Shown here: positions 42,761 through 52,838 of the stretch, piece by piece
How the letters are laid out: every line of letters begins with the position of its first letter
Numbering within the stretch: position 1 is the stretch's first letter
Assembly: GCF_902500225.1 (NCBI RefSeq)
Contig: NZ_LR722650.1
Span: 124,001-188,000 of the forward strand
Reading direction: 5' to 3'
Length of the DNA stretch: 64,000 nucleotides
Source of the DNA: Buttiauxella massiliensis
GTDB lineage: Bacteria; Pseudomonadota; Gammaproteobacteria; Enterobacterales; Enterobacteriaceae
Notes under the pieces: model-generated
The model's input: the letters and a program-made list of their open reading frames with translations, nothing else
Databases searched by the model: none
What the model was told of the DNA's origin: nothing
Program-made: the position numbers and the translations under genes

Positions 42761-43705
42761 CTATGCTCCTTTGCAAAGCGCCGTGGCGGAACGTGTTACT
42801 CCTGCGGCATCAATTCCATGATGTGCACGCATCTCCTTGCGATCCGCCGCAATAGCATAGCTACCGTCTGCAATTCCGAGCCGCAACAAAGGGATGCCAC
42901 ATCCGGCTTCCGCTAACACTTCAGCGACCAGACTGCCGACACCGCCATTCACGTTGTGCTCTTCAACGGTTATCACGTGGCGTGAATTTTTAAGCATGGT
43001 GAGAAGTTGCGTGGTATCGCAAGGGCGGATAGACGGAACGTTGATCACCGCCGCATTAATACCCAAATCTGCAAGTTGTGCCGCAGCCGTTACGATTTCA
43101 TGCACCGTTGAGCCCATCGCCACTAACGCCACATCGTCGCCTTCGCGCAGTTGATCGATGGCACCGGGTTTAAACTGATAATCGGCATCGTGCAGTTCCG
43201 GCAGGGCTTTACCGTCGAGGCGGATATAAACCGGGCCGACGTGTTCCAGCGCGTAGTCAATAATCTGGCGGCATTCAATCGGGCACGATGGCGCATAGAT
43301 TTCGATATTGCCAAAACCACGCAGCACGGCGATGTCGTCAATGCTGTGGTGGGTGCTGGCGAGCGGTCCATAACTGGCCCCGGCATTGAGGCCAAACAGT
43401 TTTACGTTGCTGTTGTTGTAGCAGACGTCGACTTTGATCTGTTCATTGGCACGCGAGATTAAAAACGGCGCCGCGTTGCAGGTCACGGCGATTTTGCCGC
43501 CCATCGACAAGCCGACCGCCGTGCCCACCAGAGTCTGCTCGGCAATCCCGACGTTCACCAGTCGGTCGGGAAACTGTTTCATAAACGGGGATATTTTTGC
43601 CGTGGAAGTTGAGTCTGCAACCACCGGTACCAGGTCTACGCCGCGCTCCACGGCGTCAATAAAGGCATTCACCATTACGGTTGCCAGGTGTTCGCTATTA
43701 CTCAT
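42761..43705 (-). CDS. Transketolase C-terminal subunit
   Basis: A 314-aa protein equal to the pyrimidine-binding and C-terminal domains of transketolase. VVADSTSTAKISPFMKQFPDRLVNVGIAEQTLVG (residues ~28-61) includes the conserved GIAEQ glutamate that activates thiamine diphosphate. ASTHHSIDDIAVLRG near 115 carries the phosphate-side histidine, and ITVEEHNVNGGVGSLVAE near 240 is the C-terminal domain. Works with the N-subunit as a split enzyme; this pairing matches apulose-4-phosphate transketolase (AptA/AptB). Overlaps the N-subunit by eight bases. Confidence 0.88.
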   Translation of the reverse strand: MSNSEHLATVMVNAFIDAVERGVDLVPVVADSTSTAKISPFMKQFPDRLVNVGIAEQTLVGTAVGLSMGGKIAVTCNAAPFLISRANEQIKVDVCYNNSNVKLFGLNAGASYGPLASTHHSIDDIAVLRGFGNIEIYAPSCPIECRQIIDYALEHVGPVYIRLDGKALPELHDADYQFKPGAIDQLREGDDVALVAMGSTVHEIVTAAAQLADLGINAAVINVPSIRPCDTTQLLTMLKNSRHVITVEEHNVNGGVGSLVAEVLAEAGCGIPLLRLGIADGSYAIAADRKEMRAHHGIDAAGVTRSATALCKGA

Positions 43706-44528
43706 CTTTCAGTTCCTCCAGCGCCAGTTCGATTTCGTCACCTTTCGGTATCCGGTGGTGCCATTCCGCGCGCCCCTGAATAAAGGAGATGCCCGCACCT
43801 TTGGTGGTGTTGGCAATCACGACGTGTGGTTTGCCGTGCGGGTGTAACCCTTCAAGTGTGGCGACCACATCAGCCATATCGTTGCCACGGCACTCGGTGA
43901 CTTCCATGCCGAACGCACGCCATTTCTCATCCAGCGGGTCGGTATTGAGAATGTCTTTGGTCGAGCCTGCGAGTTGCAGATTGTTTTTGTCGTTAATAAT
44001 GATCAGGTTATCGAGCTGGTAATGCGCCGCGACTAACGCCGCTTCCCAGTTGCTGCCTTCTGCCAGCTCGCCATCGCCGGTCACCACAAAGACGCGACGT
44101 TTGCTGTTGTTGCGTTTGGCGGCCAGCGCAATGCCAACGGCGACCGGCAGACCGTGCCCGAGCGCGCCGGTGTTAAGTTCCACACCCGGCGTTTTGTGTT
44201 TCACCGGGTGGCCGGGCAGGTGAGAGTCGGCATGCTGATAAGTCGGCAGCCACTCCACGGGAATAAATCCGGCTTCGGCCAGCACGCAGTAATAACCGCC
44301 AACCGCATGGCCTTTGGACTGAATGTAGATGTCACGTTCGTCGCTGTTGATAAGCTGTGGCGAACAATTCAGTATCCGGAAGTACAGGGCGGTTAAGATT
44401 TCCACCTGCGATAAATCAGCCCCGGTATGGCCGCCAGCCGGGCTGTTGGCATTGAGCAGGACGATGCGGCGACGGACGGCGCGTGCTCTCTTTTCAAGAT
44501 CCGTAACTGACAGTGCGAACGGATTCAT
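43698..44528 (-). CDS. Transketolase N-terminal (thiamine-diphosphate-binding) subunit
   Basis: A 276-aa protein equal to the PP domain of transketolase. The motif VTGDGELAEGSNWEAALVAAHY, ending in NDKNN about 27 residues later, is the GDG-N thiamine-diphosphate/Mg2+ site near residues 145-175. GGHTGADLSQVEILTALYF near 31 and TGALGHGLPVAVGIALAAK near 118 are also classical. It needs the C-subunit for activity. The start is the ATG after AAGAGGTAACACT. An 86-bp gap separates it from the transporter genes of the same operon. Confidence 0.88.
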   Translation of the reverse strand: MNPFALSVTDLEKRARAVRRRIVLLNANSPAGGHTGADLSQVEILTALYFRILNCSPQLINSDERDIYIQSKGHAVGGYYCVLAEAGFIPVEWLPTYQHADSHLPGHPVKHKTPGVELNTGALGHGLPVAVGIALAAKRNNSKRRVFVVTGDGELAEGSNWEAALVAAHYQLDNLIIINDKNNLQLAGSTKDILNTDPLDEKWRAFGMEVTECRGNDMADVVATLEGLHPHGKPHVVIANTTKGAGISFIQGRAEWHHRIPKGDEIELALEELKDE

Positions 44529-44614
44529 AGTGTTACCTCTTGCATTAAAAATCATAGATGAATAATTATTCCGTGCGGGTAAAAAAATACCCGCCATTCA
44601 GGATCTGTGACGCG

Positions 44615-45715
44615 CTACACCTTCCCGCTACTTTCCATGATCGCTTTCTGGGCCACGACAGCCGCTTTTTGCTGCATGCGGTTTTGCATCTGGTCGATGA
44701 TGACCGCCACAATAATCACGATGCCTTTGATGACCATTTGCCAGAATTCACTCACGCCCATCATCACCAGGCCGTCAGCCAGGAAGCCAATCACGAATGC
44801 GCCTACGAGTGTGCCAAGAATGGTGCCGCGCCCGCCTGCCAGCGATGTTCCGCCGAGCACCACAGCGGCGATGGCGTTCATTTCAAATGCCGTGCCGTTT
44901 GCCGGATGGCTGGCAACCAGTTGAGCGGAAACCACGATCCCGGCAATGGCGGCGCAAAAACCGGACAGCGTGTAGACCCAAATTTTCACCTGGCGGACTT
45001 TGACGCCTGAAAGTTCAGCGGCGCGTTCGTTATCGCCAATGGCGTAAACATGGCGGCCAAACGGCAGGCGGCGGGCGACATAGGCAATGGCGATGGCCAG
45101 CACAATCATCATCCAGATAGCCCACGGAATACCGAACAAATTGCCGGAGCCAATCAGGTCAAAACCGGTATTGCCAAGTTGCGGGTTGCCGGAAAGTCCG
45201 GGGAAGGTTTCACCGCCCGAGGTCAACATCGCGGCCCCGCGCAAGATGTACATGGTGCCGAGGGTGCAGATAAACGGCGCGACGTTGTAGCGGGTGATAA
45301 TCCAACCATTACCCGCGCCAATCAGCCCGCCAACCAGCAACACCAGCGGCACAATCACCCACACGCTAGGGAAGATAGCGATGCCGAACATCGGCAGCAC
45401 AATACCTTTGGTTATCAGCCAACCGGCAATCATGCCGCATAGCCCAAGCGTGGCGCCAATCGACAAATCAATGCCCGCTGTGATGATGACAAAGGTGATG
45501 CCGAGTGCCAGAAAGGCGTTGATGGCAATGTGTTTAATCATGATCACCAGGCTGCCCATGGCGAGGAAATCCGGCACCATGATGGCGAAGAAGCCGACAA
45601 TCAAAAACAGCGCGATAAAGGTGCGCAGTTTAAGCAGTAACAGCAGCAGATTTTCCCGCGAGCTAAACGGCGAGCCTGGTCTGGCGTTGAGCGCGACAGT
45701 ATCATTCGTTTTCAT
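44615..45715 (-). CDS. Ribose-type sugar ABC transporter permease
   Basis: A 366-aa inner-membrane permease of the RbsC/AraH family with about ten helices. GITFVIITAGIDLSIGATLGLCGM near residue 75, GNGWIITRYNVAPFICTLGTM near 140, and the ATPase-contact loop GRHVYAIGDNERAAELSGVKVRQVK near 240 are typical. It begins two bases after the ATPase stop. It forms a homodimeric channel for the monosaccharide bound by the co-encoded binding protein. Confidence 0.92.
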   Translation of the reverse strand: MKTNDTVALNARPGSPFSSRENLLLLLLKLRTFIALFLIVGFFAIMVPDFLAMGSLVIMIKHIAINAFLALGITFVIITAGIDLSIGATLGLCGMIAGWLITKGIVLPMFGIAIFPSVWVIVPLVLLVGGLIGAGNGWIITRYNVAPFICTLGTMYILRGAAMLTSGGETFPGLSGNPQLGNTGFDLIGSGNLFGIPWAIWMMIVLAIAIAYVARRLPFGRHVYAIGDNERAAELSGVKVRQVKIWVYTLSGFCAAIAGIVVSAQLVASHPANGTAFEMNAIAAVVLGGTSLAGGRGTILGTLVGAFVIGFLADGLVMMGVSEFWQMVIKGIVIIVAVIIDQMQNRMQQKAAVVAQKAIMESSGKV

Positions 45716-45716
45716 A

Positions 45717-47234
45717 TCAGAACCCTTGTGCACTAGCGGAAACCAATGCCGACTCTTCGGCGTGTTCGCGGGGAATATCCGCGGTAATTTTCCCGCCTGA
45801 CATCACCAAAATGCGGTCGGAAACCGCCATAATCTCTTTGAGATCGGAGGTGGAAAACACCACGGCTATCCCTTGTTCGGAAAGCTGAACCATCATGCGG
45901 AACACGTCGGCTTTCGCACCCACGTCAATTCCCCGTGTCGGTTCATCGAGCAGCAGCAGTTTCGGGTTGGTCAGCAGCGAGCGGCCAATCACCACTTTTT
46001 GCTGGTTCCCACCGCTCAGCGCCTGAATTTCCACTTCCGGTGATGAAACTTTAATCGAGAGGTTGCCAATGGTGCTGGCAACCACCGCCGTTTCATCGGC
46101 CTGCGAAATCGCAAAACCACGCTGTAAGCGCCGCCATAAACTGGCAATCGTCAGGTTGCTGGCGACCGAGGATATCGGGAAAATCCCGGTACGTTTACGG
46201 TCTTCCGGCACCAGGCTCATGCCCATGCGAATGCGCTCGGCGGTGGCAAGGCGCGGCGGCACCGGTTTGCTGTCGAGCCATAATTTGCCCAGATAGTTAC
46301 GCTGCGTGCCCAACAGGCATTCAAACAACTCCGTGCGCCCGGCGCCCATCAACCCATAGATGCCGACGATTTCGCCCGCGCGTACCTGAAAACTGACGTC
46401 GTTCACCACAGTGTTTCCTGCGGAATTGACGCAGGTGATGTGTTCGGCTTCCAGAATCGCGGCACCAAAATCACGCCCGGGTTTCAGGAAACTGGACACC
46501 GGCTCGCTGCCTAACATTTCGCGCACAATCCACGGCACGTCGATATCACACACCTGTGCTTCGGCCTGGAATTTACCGTCGCGCAGAATGGTAATCACAT
46601 CGCCAATCGCCATTAACTCTTCGAGGCGGTGGGAGATATAAATAATGGTGACGCCCTGGCGGGTGAGTTCGCGAATCACCCGGAAAAGAATATCCACTTC
46701 GGTTTTGCTTAACGCCGAGGTCGGTTCATCAAGAATTAAGATGTCGGCGTCTTCGGCCAGCGCTTTGGCGATTTCGACCAGTTGTTGTTGGCCCACTTTC
46801 AGGTTTGCGACTATCTCTTTCGGGGAAATCGGCTGATCCAGGCGTTTAAGCAATTCCGCGCTGCGTGCCTGCTGCGTAGTTTCATCAATTGGCGACAAAC
46901 CGTGCTGAAGTTCACGCCCGAGGAAGATGTTCTCGGCAACCGTCAGGTTTTCGAACAGGTTTAACTCCTGGTGAACCATGCCGATGCCATGCGCGGCGGC
47001 CTGGCGGGTGCTGTTAAACTGCACAACTTCACCGTTCAGGCGCATTTCACCGAGGCTCGGCTGTTGAACGCCCGCCAGAATCTTCATCAGCGTTGATTTA
47101 CCCGCGCCATTCTCACCGATGATGACGTTCACTTTGCCGCGCCAGACGTTGTAATCAATGTTGTCCAGCGCCACGGTGCCGGGGAACAGCATCGAAATAC
47201 CACGGGTGCGCAGAATGATAGGATCTTGCGACAT
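45717..47234 (-). CDS. Ribose-type sugar ABC transporter ATPase
   Basis: A 505-aa protein with two ABC domains, like RbsA/AraG. The first has Walker A GENGAGKSTLMK near residue 38, the variant signature LKVGQQQLVEIAKAL near 143, and Walker B ILILDEPTSALSKTE. The second has the degenerate Walker A GLMGAGRTELFE near 290, signature LSGGNQQKVVIGRSL near 405, and Walker B LLLLDEPTRGIDVG. This asymmetric pattern is normal for the family. Its start overlaps the last base of the DUF2291 gene. Confidence 0.93.
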   Translation of the reverse strand: MSQDPIILRTRGISMLFPGTVALDNIDYNVWRGKVNVIIGENGAGKSTLMKILAGVQQPSLGEMRLNGEVVQFNSTRQAAAHGIGMVHQELNLFENLTVAENIFLGRELQHGLSPIDETTQQARSAELLKRLDQPISPKEIVANLKVGQQQLVEIAKALAEDADILILDEPTSALSKTEVDILFRVIRELTRQGVTIIYISHRLEELMAIGDVITILRDGKFQAEAQVCDIDVPWIVREMLGSEPVSSFLKPGRDFGAAILEAEHITCVNSAGNTVVNDVSFQVRAGEIVGIYGLMGAGRTELFECLLGTQRNYLGKLWLDSKPVPPRLATAERIRMGMSLVPEDRKRTGIFPISSVASNLTIASLWRRLQRGFAISQADETAVVASTIGNLSIKVSSPEVEIQALSGGNQQKVVIGRSLLTNPKLLLLDEPTRGIDVGAKADVFRMMVQLSEQGIAVVFSTSDLKEIMAVSDRILVMSGGKITADIPREHAEESALVSASAQGF

Positions 47235-47836
47235 TATGGTTGCCCCCGTTCCAGTGAAATGGCTGCTGCGTCACTCAGTGTGCCGTTGCGCATGGTGACG
47301 GCCATCACCACGGTGACGGGCTGTTGCTGCCAGCTTTCATCAACTTTCGGCAGGTGTTTTGCGGCTTCACGGTTATAGGCTTTCGAAAGCTGCGCAAACT
47401 GCACCTGGTTGGTGAAATCTTCGAACTTGTAGCCGGTGGCGTCGCGAATGGCGTTACCGCGAATCATCGGCCCGACCTGCACTTGCAGTGGCTGATCATT
47501 AACAGTGACGGTCAATGTGCGTTCACGTTCGTTATCCAGAGAAACGCTGTCGACTTTGCCCTGAACCTTCACGAATACGCTTTCGTTATTGGCGCTGGCG
47601 GCACGAGTTTTCAGCGCGCTGCTATCCAGCGCATGGGTCTGCGCAGGCGTCATCACTTTGTTGTTCCAGGTTTGTTGCGCTATCTGCGCGGGTGTCTGGT
47701 TGGCGAAACTCGCTTTCGCATTGGGATCTGCAGGAATAATCGGTTGCCCGTTTTCATCCAGATCCACCACCCGGCAGGCAGTGAGCAACAGGGTACTGCA
47801 ACATAACAAGCCAATACCCCATTGTTTGAGCGACAT
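47234..47836 (-). CDS. DUF2291 lipoprotein
   Basis: A 200-aa predicted lipoprotein. The lipobox is LLTAC at residues ~17-21, with Arg-Val after the cysteine. The mature part has VVDLDENGQPIIPADPNAKASFANQTPAQIAQQTWNNK-type family sequence and a beta-rich end (VTVVMAVTMRNGTLSD). DUF2291 genes recur between the binding-protein and ATPase genes of certain RbsABC-type importers, which suggests an envelope role in that uptake system, but its function is unknown. GGGAGGCTGT precedes the ATG. Confidence 0.8.
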   Translation of the reverse strand: MSLKQWGIGLLCCSTLLLTACRVVDLDENGQPIIPADPNAKASFANQTPAQIAQQTWNNKVMTPAQTHALDSSALKTRAASANNESVFVKVQGKVDSVSLDNERERTLTVTVNDQPLQVQVGPMIRGNAIRDATGYKFEDFTNQVQFAQLSKAYNREAAKHLPKVDESWQQQPVTVVMAVTMRNGTLSDAAAISLERGQP

Positions 47837-47849
47837 ACAGCCTCCCGGA

Positions 47850-48838
<989 letters not shown>

Positions 48839-48964
48839 TGTAACGATATGCCCCACTCATGATTCTGTCCATGTGGAATTGATCAAAATGATAAAAAGGC
48901 GAATGTGATCACAAATCGTACAAATTAACGTCAAAAGGAATGCTGTCTTGTTATTTATGCAGTG

Positions 48965-48972
48965 TTGAATAA
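48965..48972. promoter_or_regulatory. Candidate SorC-regulator half-site, proximal to the regulator
   Basis: TTGAATAA repeats the half-site found near 48805 and 48831, at the other end of the shared intergenic region. Confidence 0.35.
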
Positions 48973-49002
48973 AAATACAGGGTAGAGAATCAGGAGGCGC
49001 AC

Positions 49003-49947
49003 ATGTCAAAGCAGGATGAACAACGTTTGTTGGTCAAGATTGCGACGCTCTACTTTGTAGAAGGGATGAAGCAGTCAGAAATCGCCGGGTTATTGCACCT
49101 GTCGCAGTCATTTGTCTCACGCGCCATCACACGCTGCCAGAAAGAGGGCGTGGTAAAAATCAGTGTTATCCAGCCCGCCAATATTTTTCTCTCGCTCGAA
49201 CAGGCGCTGGAGAAAAAGTACGGTATTCGCCAGGCGATTGTGGTGGATGTCGACGAATCAGCTCCAGCCTCGCAAGTCAAACATGCGATAGGCAGTGCGG
49301 CGGCGCATTATGTGGAAACACGTTTGCGGCCAAACGATCTGGTGGGGATTTCCTCCTGGAGTTCCACCATTCGTGCAATGGTCGACGAGCTGCACCCGCA
49401 GAGCATTAAAGCGCGCGGCGTGATTCAGTTGTTGGGTGGCGTGGGGCCGAACGGTAACGTGCAGGCAACCATTCTGACGCAAAACCTGGCGGCGCAACTG
49501 GATTGCCCGGCCTGGCTGCTGCCATCGCAAAGTATTGAGCATTCCGTTGAAGAGCGAGCAAAACTGGTCGCCAGCGATGATGTCGCCGAAGTGGTGAATA
49601 AATTTGCCGAAGTGGACGTGGCTATTCTCGGTATCGGTGAGCTTGAGCCGTCCCAGCTGCTGAAAAATTCGGGCAACTATTATGGCGAAGCGATGCTGAA
49701 AACGCTGGCTGAGCGTGGTGCGGTGGGGGATATCTGCCTGCATTATTTCAATGCGCAGGGCGAGCCGGTGTTGAGCAAAGAAGAAGATCCAGTTATCGGC
49801 ATGGAACTGAGCCAGGTTCGCGACTGCCCGCATGTGGTGGCACTTGCCGGTGGGAATGACAAAACCAATGCCATTCGTGGTGCGCTGCGCGGCGGTTATA
49901 TTGACGTGCTGATCACCGATTACCCGACTGCTCGCGAACTATTGTAA
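49003..49947 (+). CDS. SorC/DeoR-family sugar-binding transcriptional regulator
   Basis: A 314-aa regulator. Residues ~8-55 are a helix-turn-helix (FVEGMKQSEIAGLLHLSQSFVSRAITRCQKEGVV). Residues ~60-314 are the SorC sugar-phosphate-binding domain, with SAAAHYVETRLRPNDLVGISSWSSTIRAM near 90 and VVALAGGNDKTNAIRGALRGGYIDVLITD at the C-terminus. It probably responds to a phosphorylated intermediate of the divergent sugar operon. AGGAGGCGCAC gives a strong ribosome-binding site. A clear terminator follows. Confidence 0.9.
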   Translation: MSKQDEQRLLVKIATLYFVEGMKQSEIAGLLHLSQSFVSRAITRCQKEGVVKISVIQPANIFLSLEQALEKKYGIRQAIVVDVDESAPASQVKHAIGSAAAHYVETRLRPNDLVGISSWSSTIRAMVDELHPQSIKARGVIQLLGGVGPNGNVQATILTQNLAAQLDCPAWLLPSQSIEHSVEERAKLVASDDVAEVVNKFAEVDVAILGIGELEPSQLLKNSGNYYGEAMLKTLAERGAVGDICLHYFNAQGEPVLSKEEDPVIGMELSQVRDCPHVVALAGGNDKTNAIRGALRGGYIDVLITDYPTARELL

Positions 49948-49957
49948 TTCCCCTTTG

Positions 49958-49997
49958 ATGACCGTTTTCGTACCAGCACGCTTAAAACGGTCATTTT
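49958..49997 (+). terminator. Terminator of the SorC-family gene
   Basis: ATGACCGTTTT / AAAACGGTCAT 11-bp stem with a 15-nt loop, followed by TTTC. Confidence 0.75.
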
Positions 49998-50161
49998 CAG
50001 TTTCCAGCCATTCCCCAAAAAGCGTTCTTTTCAGCCATTTTTATTGAGAACCATCACAGTTCATGACCATATTGCCCGGTTAGCTGTTTTACAACCCTAA
50101 AGTGTTTACATGTATTTTACATACTTGAAACAATAAAACAGCGAACACAAAGGAGCCGGTC

Positions 50162-51601
50162 ATGACAGCACCTGTACAACACCCGATGTATATTGATGGT
50201 CAATTTGTTCAGTGGCAGGGCGATCAGTGGATTGATGTGATTAACCCTGCAACAGAAGAACTGATTTCCCGCATTCCCGATGGTGACGCAAAGCACGCCC
50301 GTGATGCGATTGATGCGGCGCATAAAGCACAGGCCGGTTGGGAAGCGTTGCCTGCGATTGAGCGTGCTGGATGGTTGCGTAAAATTTCTGCCGGGATTCG
50401 TGAACGTGCAAAAACCATCAGCGCATTGATTGTTGCCGAAGGCGGGAAAACCCAACAGTTAGCTGAAGTCGAAGTGGCGTTCACCGCCGATTATCTTGAT
50501 TACATGTCCGAATGGGCGCGCCGATACGAAGGTGAAATTCTGCAAAGTGACCGCCCGGGTGAAAACATTCTGGTGTTCAAACGTGCGCTTGGCGTGACGA
50601 CCGGGATTTTGCCGTGGAACTTCCCGTTCTTCCTGATTGCTCGCAAACTCGCGCCAGCGCTGATTACCGGCAACACCATCGTTATCAAACCGAGCGAATT
50701 CACCCCGAATAACGCTATCGCCTTTGCTGAAATTGTCCATGATATTGGGCTGCCGAAAGGGGTGTTTAACCTGGTGCTTGGCCGCGGTGAAACGGTAGGG
50801 CAAGAACTGGCGGGTAACCCGAAAGTCGCGATGGTTAGCATGACCGGGAGCGTAGGCGCGGGTGAAAAAATCATGGCGGCGGCGTCTAAAAACATCACCA
50901 AAGTGTGCCTTGAGCTGGGTGGCAAAGCGCCAGCGATTGTGATGGATGATGCGGATCTGGATATCGCGGTGAAAGCGATTGTCGATTCACGCATGATCAA
51001 CACCGGGCAGGTGTGTAACTGCGCTGAACGCGTGTATGTGCAAAAAGGCATTTACGACGAATTTATTACTCGCCTGAGCGAAGCCTTCAAGCAGGTGAGT
51101 TTTGGTGATACCGGCGAGCGTAACGATGTGTCGATGGGGCCGTTGATTAACGCCGCCGCCCTTGAGCGCGTAGAGCAAAAAGTGGCTCACGCGGTTAGCG
51201 AAGGCGCACGAGTCTTGATTGGCGGCAAAACGCCGGAAGGGAAAGGGTATTTCTACCCGCCAACGCTGCTGGTGGATGTGCGCCAGGAAATGACGATTAT
51301 GCACGACGAAACCTTCGGCCCGGTGCTGCCTGTCACCACTTTTGACACGCTGGAACAAGCGCTGGAAATGGCGAATGACAGCGACTACGGGCTAACTTCT
51401 TCGGTCTACACTCGTGATTTAAATACCGCGATGAAAGCGATTAAGGGGCTGAAATTCGGCGAAACCTACATCAACCGTGAAAACTTTGAAGCGATGCAGG
51501 GCTTCCATGCCGGTTGGCGTAAATCGGGTATTGGTGGTGCCGATGGTCGCCACGGTTTGAATGAGTATCTGCAAACCCAGGTGGTCTATTTGCAGGTGTA
51601 A
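50162..51601 (+). CDS. aldA: Lactaldehyde/glycolaldehyde dehydrogenase
   Basis: A 479-aa NAD-dependent aldehyde dehydrogenase, the same length as E. coli AldA and very similar throughout. It oxidises L-lactaldehyde and glycolaldehyde in fucose, rhamnose and pentose breakdown. Catalytic Cys285 lies in TGQVCNCAERVY and the general-base Glu251 in LELGGKAPAIV; the NAD segment is PWNFPFFLIARKLAPAL near 151. ATGTA-TTT-TACAT, a short palindrome, lies 40 bp upstream. AAAGGAGCCGGTC precedes the start. It adjoins ydcF in E. coli but not here. Confidence 0.96.
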   Translation: MTAPVQHPMYIDGQFVQWQGDQWIDVINPATEELISRIPDGDAKHARDAIDAAHKAQAGWEALPAIERAGWLRKISAGIRERAKTISALIVAEGGKTQQLAEVEVAFTADYLDYMSEWARRYEGEILQSDRPGENILVFKRALGVTTGILPWNFPFFLIARKLAPALITGNTIVIKPSEFTPNNAIAFAEIVHDIGLPKGVFNLVLGRGETVGQELAGNPKVAMVSMTGSVGAGEKIMAAASKNITKVCLELGGKAPAIVMDDADLDIAVKAIVDSRMINTGQVCNCAERVYVQKGIYDEFITRLSEAFKQVSFGDTGERNDVSMGPLINAAALERVEQKVAHAVSEGARVLIGGKTPEGKGYFYPPTLLVDVRQEMTIMHDETFGPVLPVTTFDTLEQALEMANDSDYGLTSSVYTRDLNTAMKAIKGLKFGETYINRENFEAMQGFHAGWRKSGIGGADGRHGLNEYLQTQVVYLQV

Positions 51602-51624
51602 TGATTTACTTTCTCATTTATAAA

Positions 51625-51639
51625 TGATAATAATTATCA
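51625..51639 (+). promoter_or_regulatory. Fur box of yncE
   Basis: TGATAATAATTATCA is a perfect 7-1-7 Fur inverted repeat, 71 bp before the yncE start. It predicts iron repression of yncE, as reported for E. coli. Confidence 0.85.
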
Positions 51640-51710
51640 ATGGTATTTTTTCACCCTTTGCTAACGTTCTGTTAGCAAAGGGTTTGTCCGTGCTATTGAT
51701 AAGGATATTT

Positions 51711-52772
51711 ATGTCTGCTTTACCACAAACCCGCCTGCGTGCATTGCCTGCTTTAATGCTATCCAGCCTGCTGTTTTCCACTTCATTATTTGCCGACACC
51801 TCATTCACGGTTGAAAGAAAACCCGTTGGCAAAGGTGCGTACGAAATGGCCTATAGCGCAGACCAATCCGCGCTGTACGTTGCCACTTCCCAAAGCCGCA
51901 AACTGGATAAAGGCGGGGTGGTTTACCGCCTTGACCCGGCAACACTCGAAGTGACTCAGGCCATTCATAACAACCTGAAGCCGTTCGGCTTGGCGCTCAA
52001 CAAAACCACCGGTACATTGTTCCTCGGTAACACCACCAGCAGTGCGGTGACGGCGATTAACAGCAAAACCGGTGATGTGATTAAAACGCTTGTGGTGGAT
52101 GAAACCAAACGTACCGAAACCGTGCGCCCGCTAATGCCGCGCCAGTTAGTGGTTAACGAAGCCACCAACACGCTGTATATGGGTGGGTTGGGTGAGTCCA
52201 GCGTACTGTGGGTCATTAACGGCGATACGTTAACGCTGCGCGATACGATTAAAGGTCTCGGCAAAATGGCGACGGGCCTGGCTATCGACGAGAAATCCTC
52301 GCGTATTTATATGACCAATGCCGACAACGAATTTATTGTTATCGACAGCAAAACCAACAAGGTTATCTCGCGCACAAAACTGGATACCGAAGGCGAGCAT
52401 TTTTATCTGAATATTGCGCTGGATACCGCCAATAACCGTGCGTTTGTCAGCGATTCTAAGACACCGCAGTTGCTGGTTGTGGATACCCAAACCAGCAAAG
52501 TGCTGAATAAAGTGGATGTGCCGCTGGGTCTGGATGTGCTGTTTAACCCTACGCGCAACGAAGTCTACGTGACGCATCGCAAAGCAGGCAAAGTCAGCGT
52601 GATTGATGCGAAAAGCTACAAAGTGCTGGAAACCATCGACACGCCTGCATTGCCAAATAGCCTGGCGTTGTCACCAGATGGGCAGCAGCTGTTTGTCAGC
52701 GTAAAACAACCGGGCAGCCGTGAGAAAGAGCCAACTAGCCCGGACGATATCGTGCGTATTAGCTTTAAGTAA
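51711..52772 (+). CDS. yncE: YncE-type periplasmic beta-propeller protein
   Basis: A 353-aa exported seven-bladed propeller, identical in length to E. coli YncE. Residues 1-30 are a signal peptide ending SLFAD. Repeats of the pattern [strand]-T-N-x-LY-[strand] are spaced about 45 residues apart (TGTLFLGNTTSSAVTAI, TNTLYMGGLGESSVLWVI, SSRIYMTNADNEFIVI). E. coli YncE is iron-regulated and binds DNA in vitro; its true role is unknown. AAGGATATTT precedes the ATG; upstream in-frame codons are rejected because they run through the Fur box. Confidence 0.93.
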   Translation: MSALPQTRLRALPALMLSSLLFSTSLFADTSFTVERKPVGKGAYEMAYSADQSALYVATSQSRKLDKGGVVYRLDPATLEVTQAIHNNLKPFGLALNKTTGTLFLGNTTSSAVTAINSKTGDVIKTLVVDETKRTETVRPLMPRQLVVNEATNTLYMGGLGESSVLWVINGDTLTLRDTIKGLGKMATGLAIDEKSSRIYMTNADNEFIVIDSKTNKVISRTKLDTEGEHFYLNIALDTANNRAFVSDSKTPQLLVVDTQTSKVLNKVDVPLGLDVLFNPTRNEVYVTHRKAGKVSVIDAKSYKVLETIDTPALPNSLALSPDGQQLFVSVKQPGSREKEPTSPDDIVRISFK

Positions 52773-52776
52773 TACC

Positions 52777-52838
52777 CGTCTTACATCGAGTTGCAGCCGC
52801 GTTGACTATGTTCCCTTGTCGCCTGGCTGCAACTCGAA
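52777..52838. repeat. Dispersed intergenic palindromic repeat, copy 3
   Basis: CGAGTTGCAGCC (52787-52798) pairs with GGCTGCAACTCG (52825-52836), a perfect 12-bp stem. Its start (CCGTCTTACATCGAG) and end (AACTCGAATTATT) match the copies near 5371 and 26657. It lies between the convergent yncE and esterase genes and may serve as their terminator. Confidence 0.72.
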
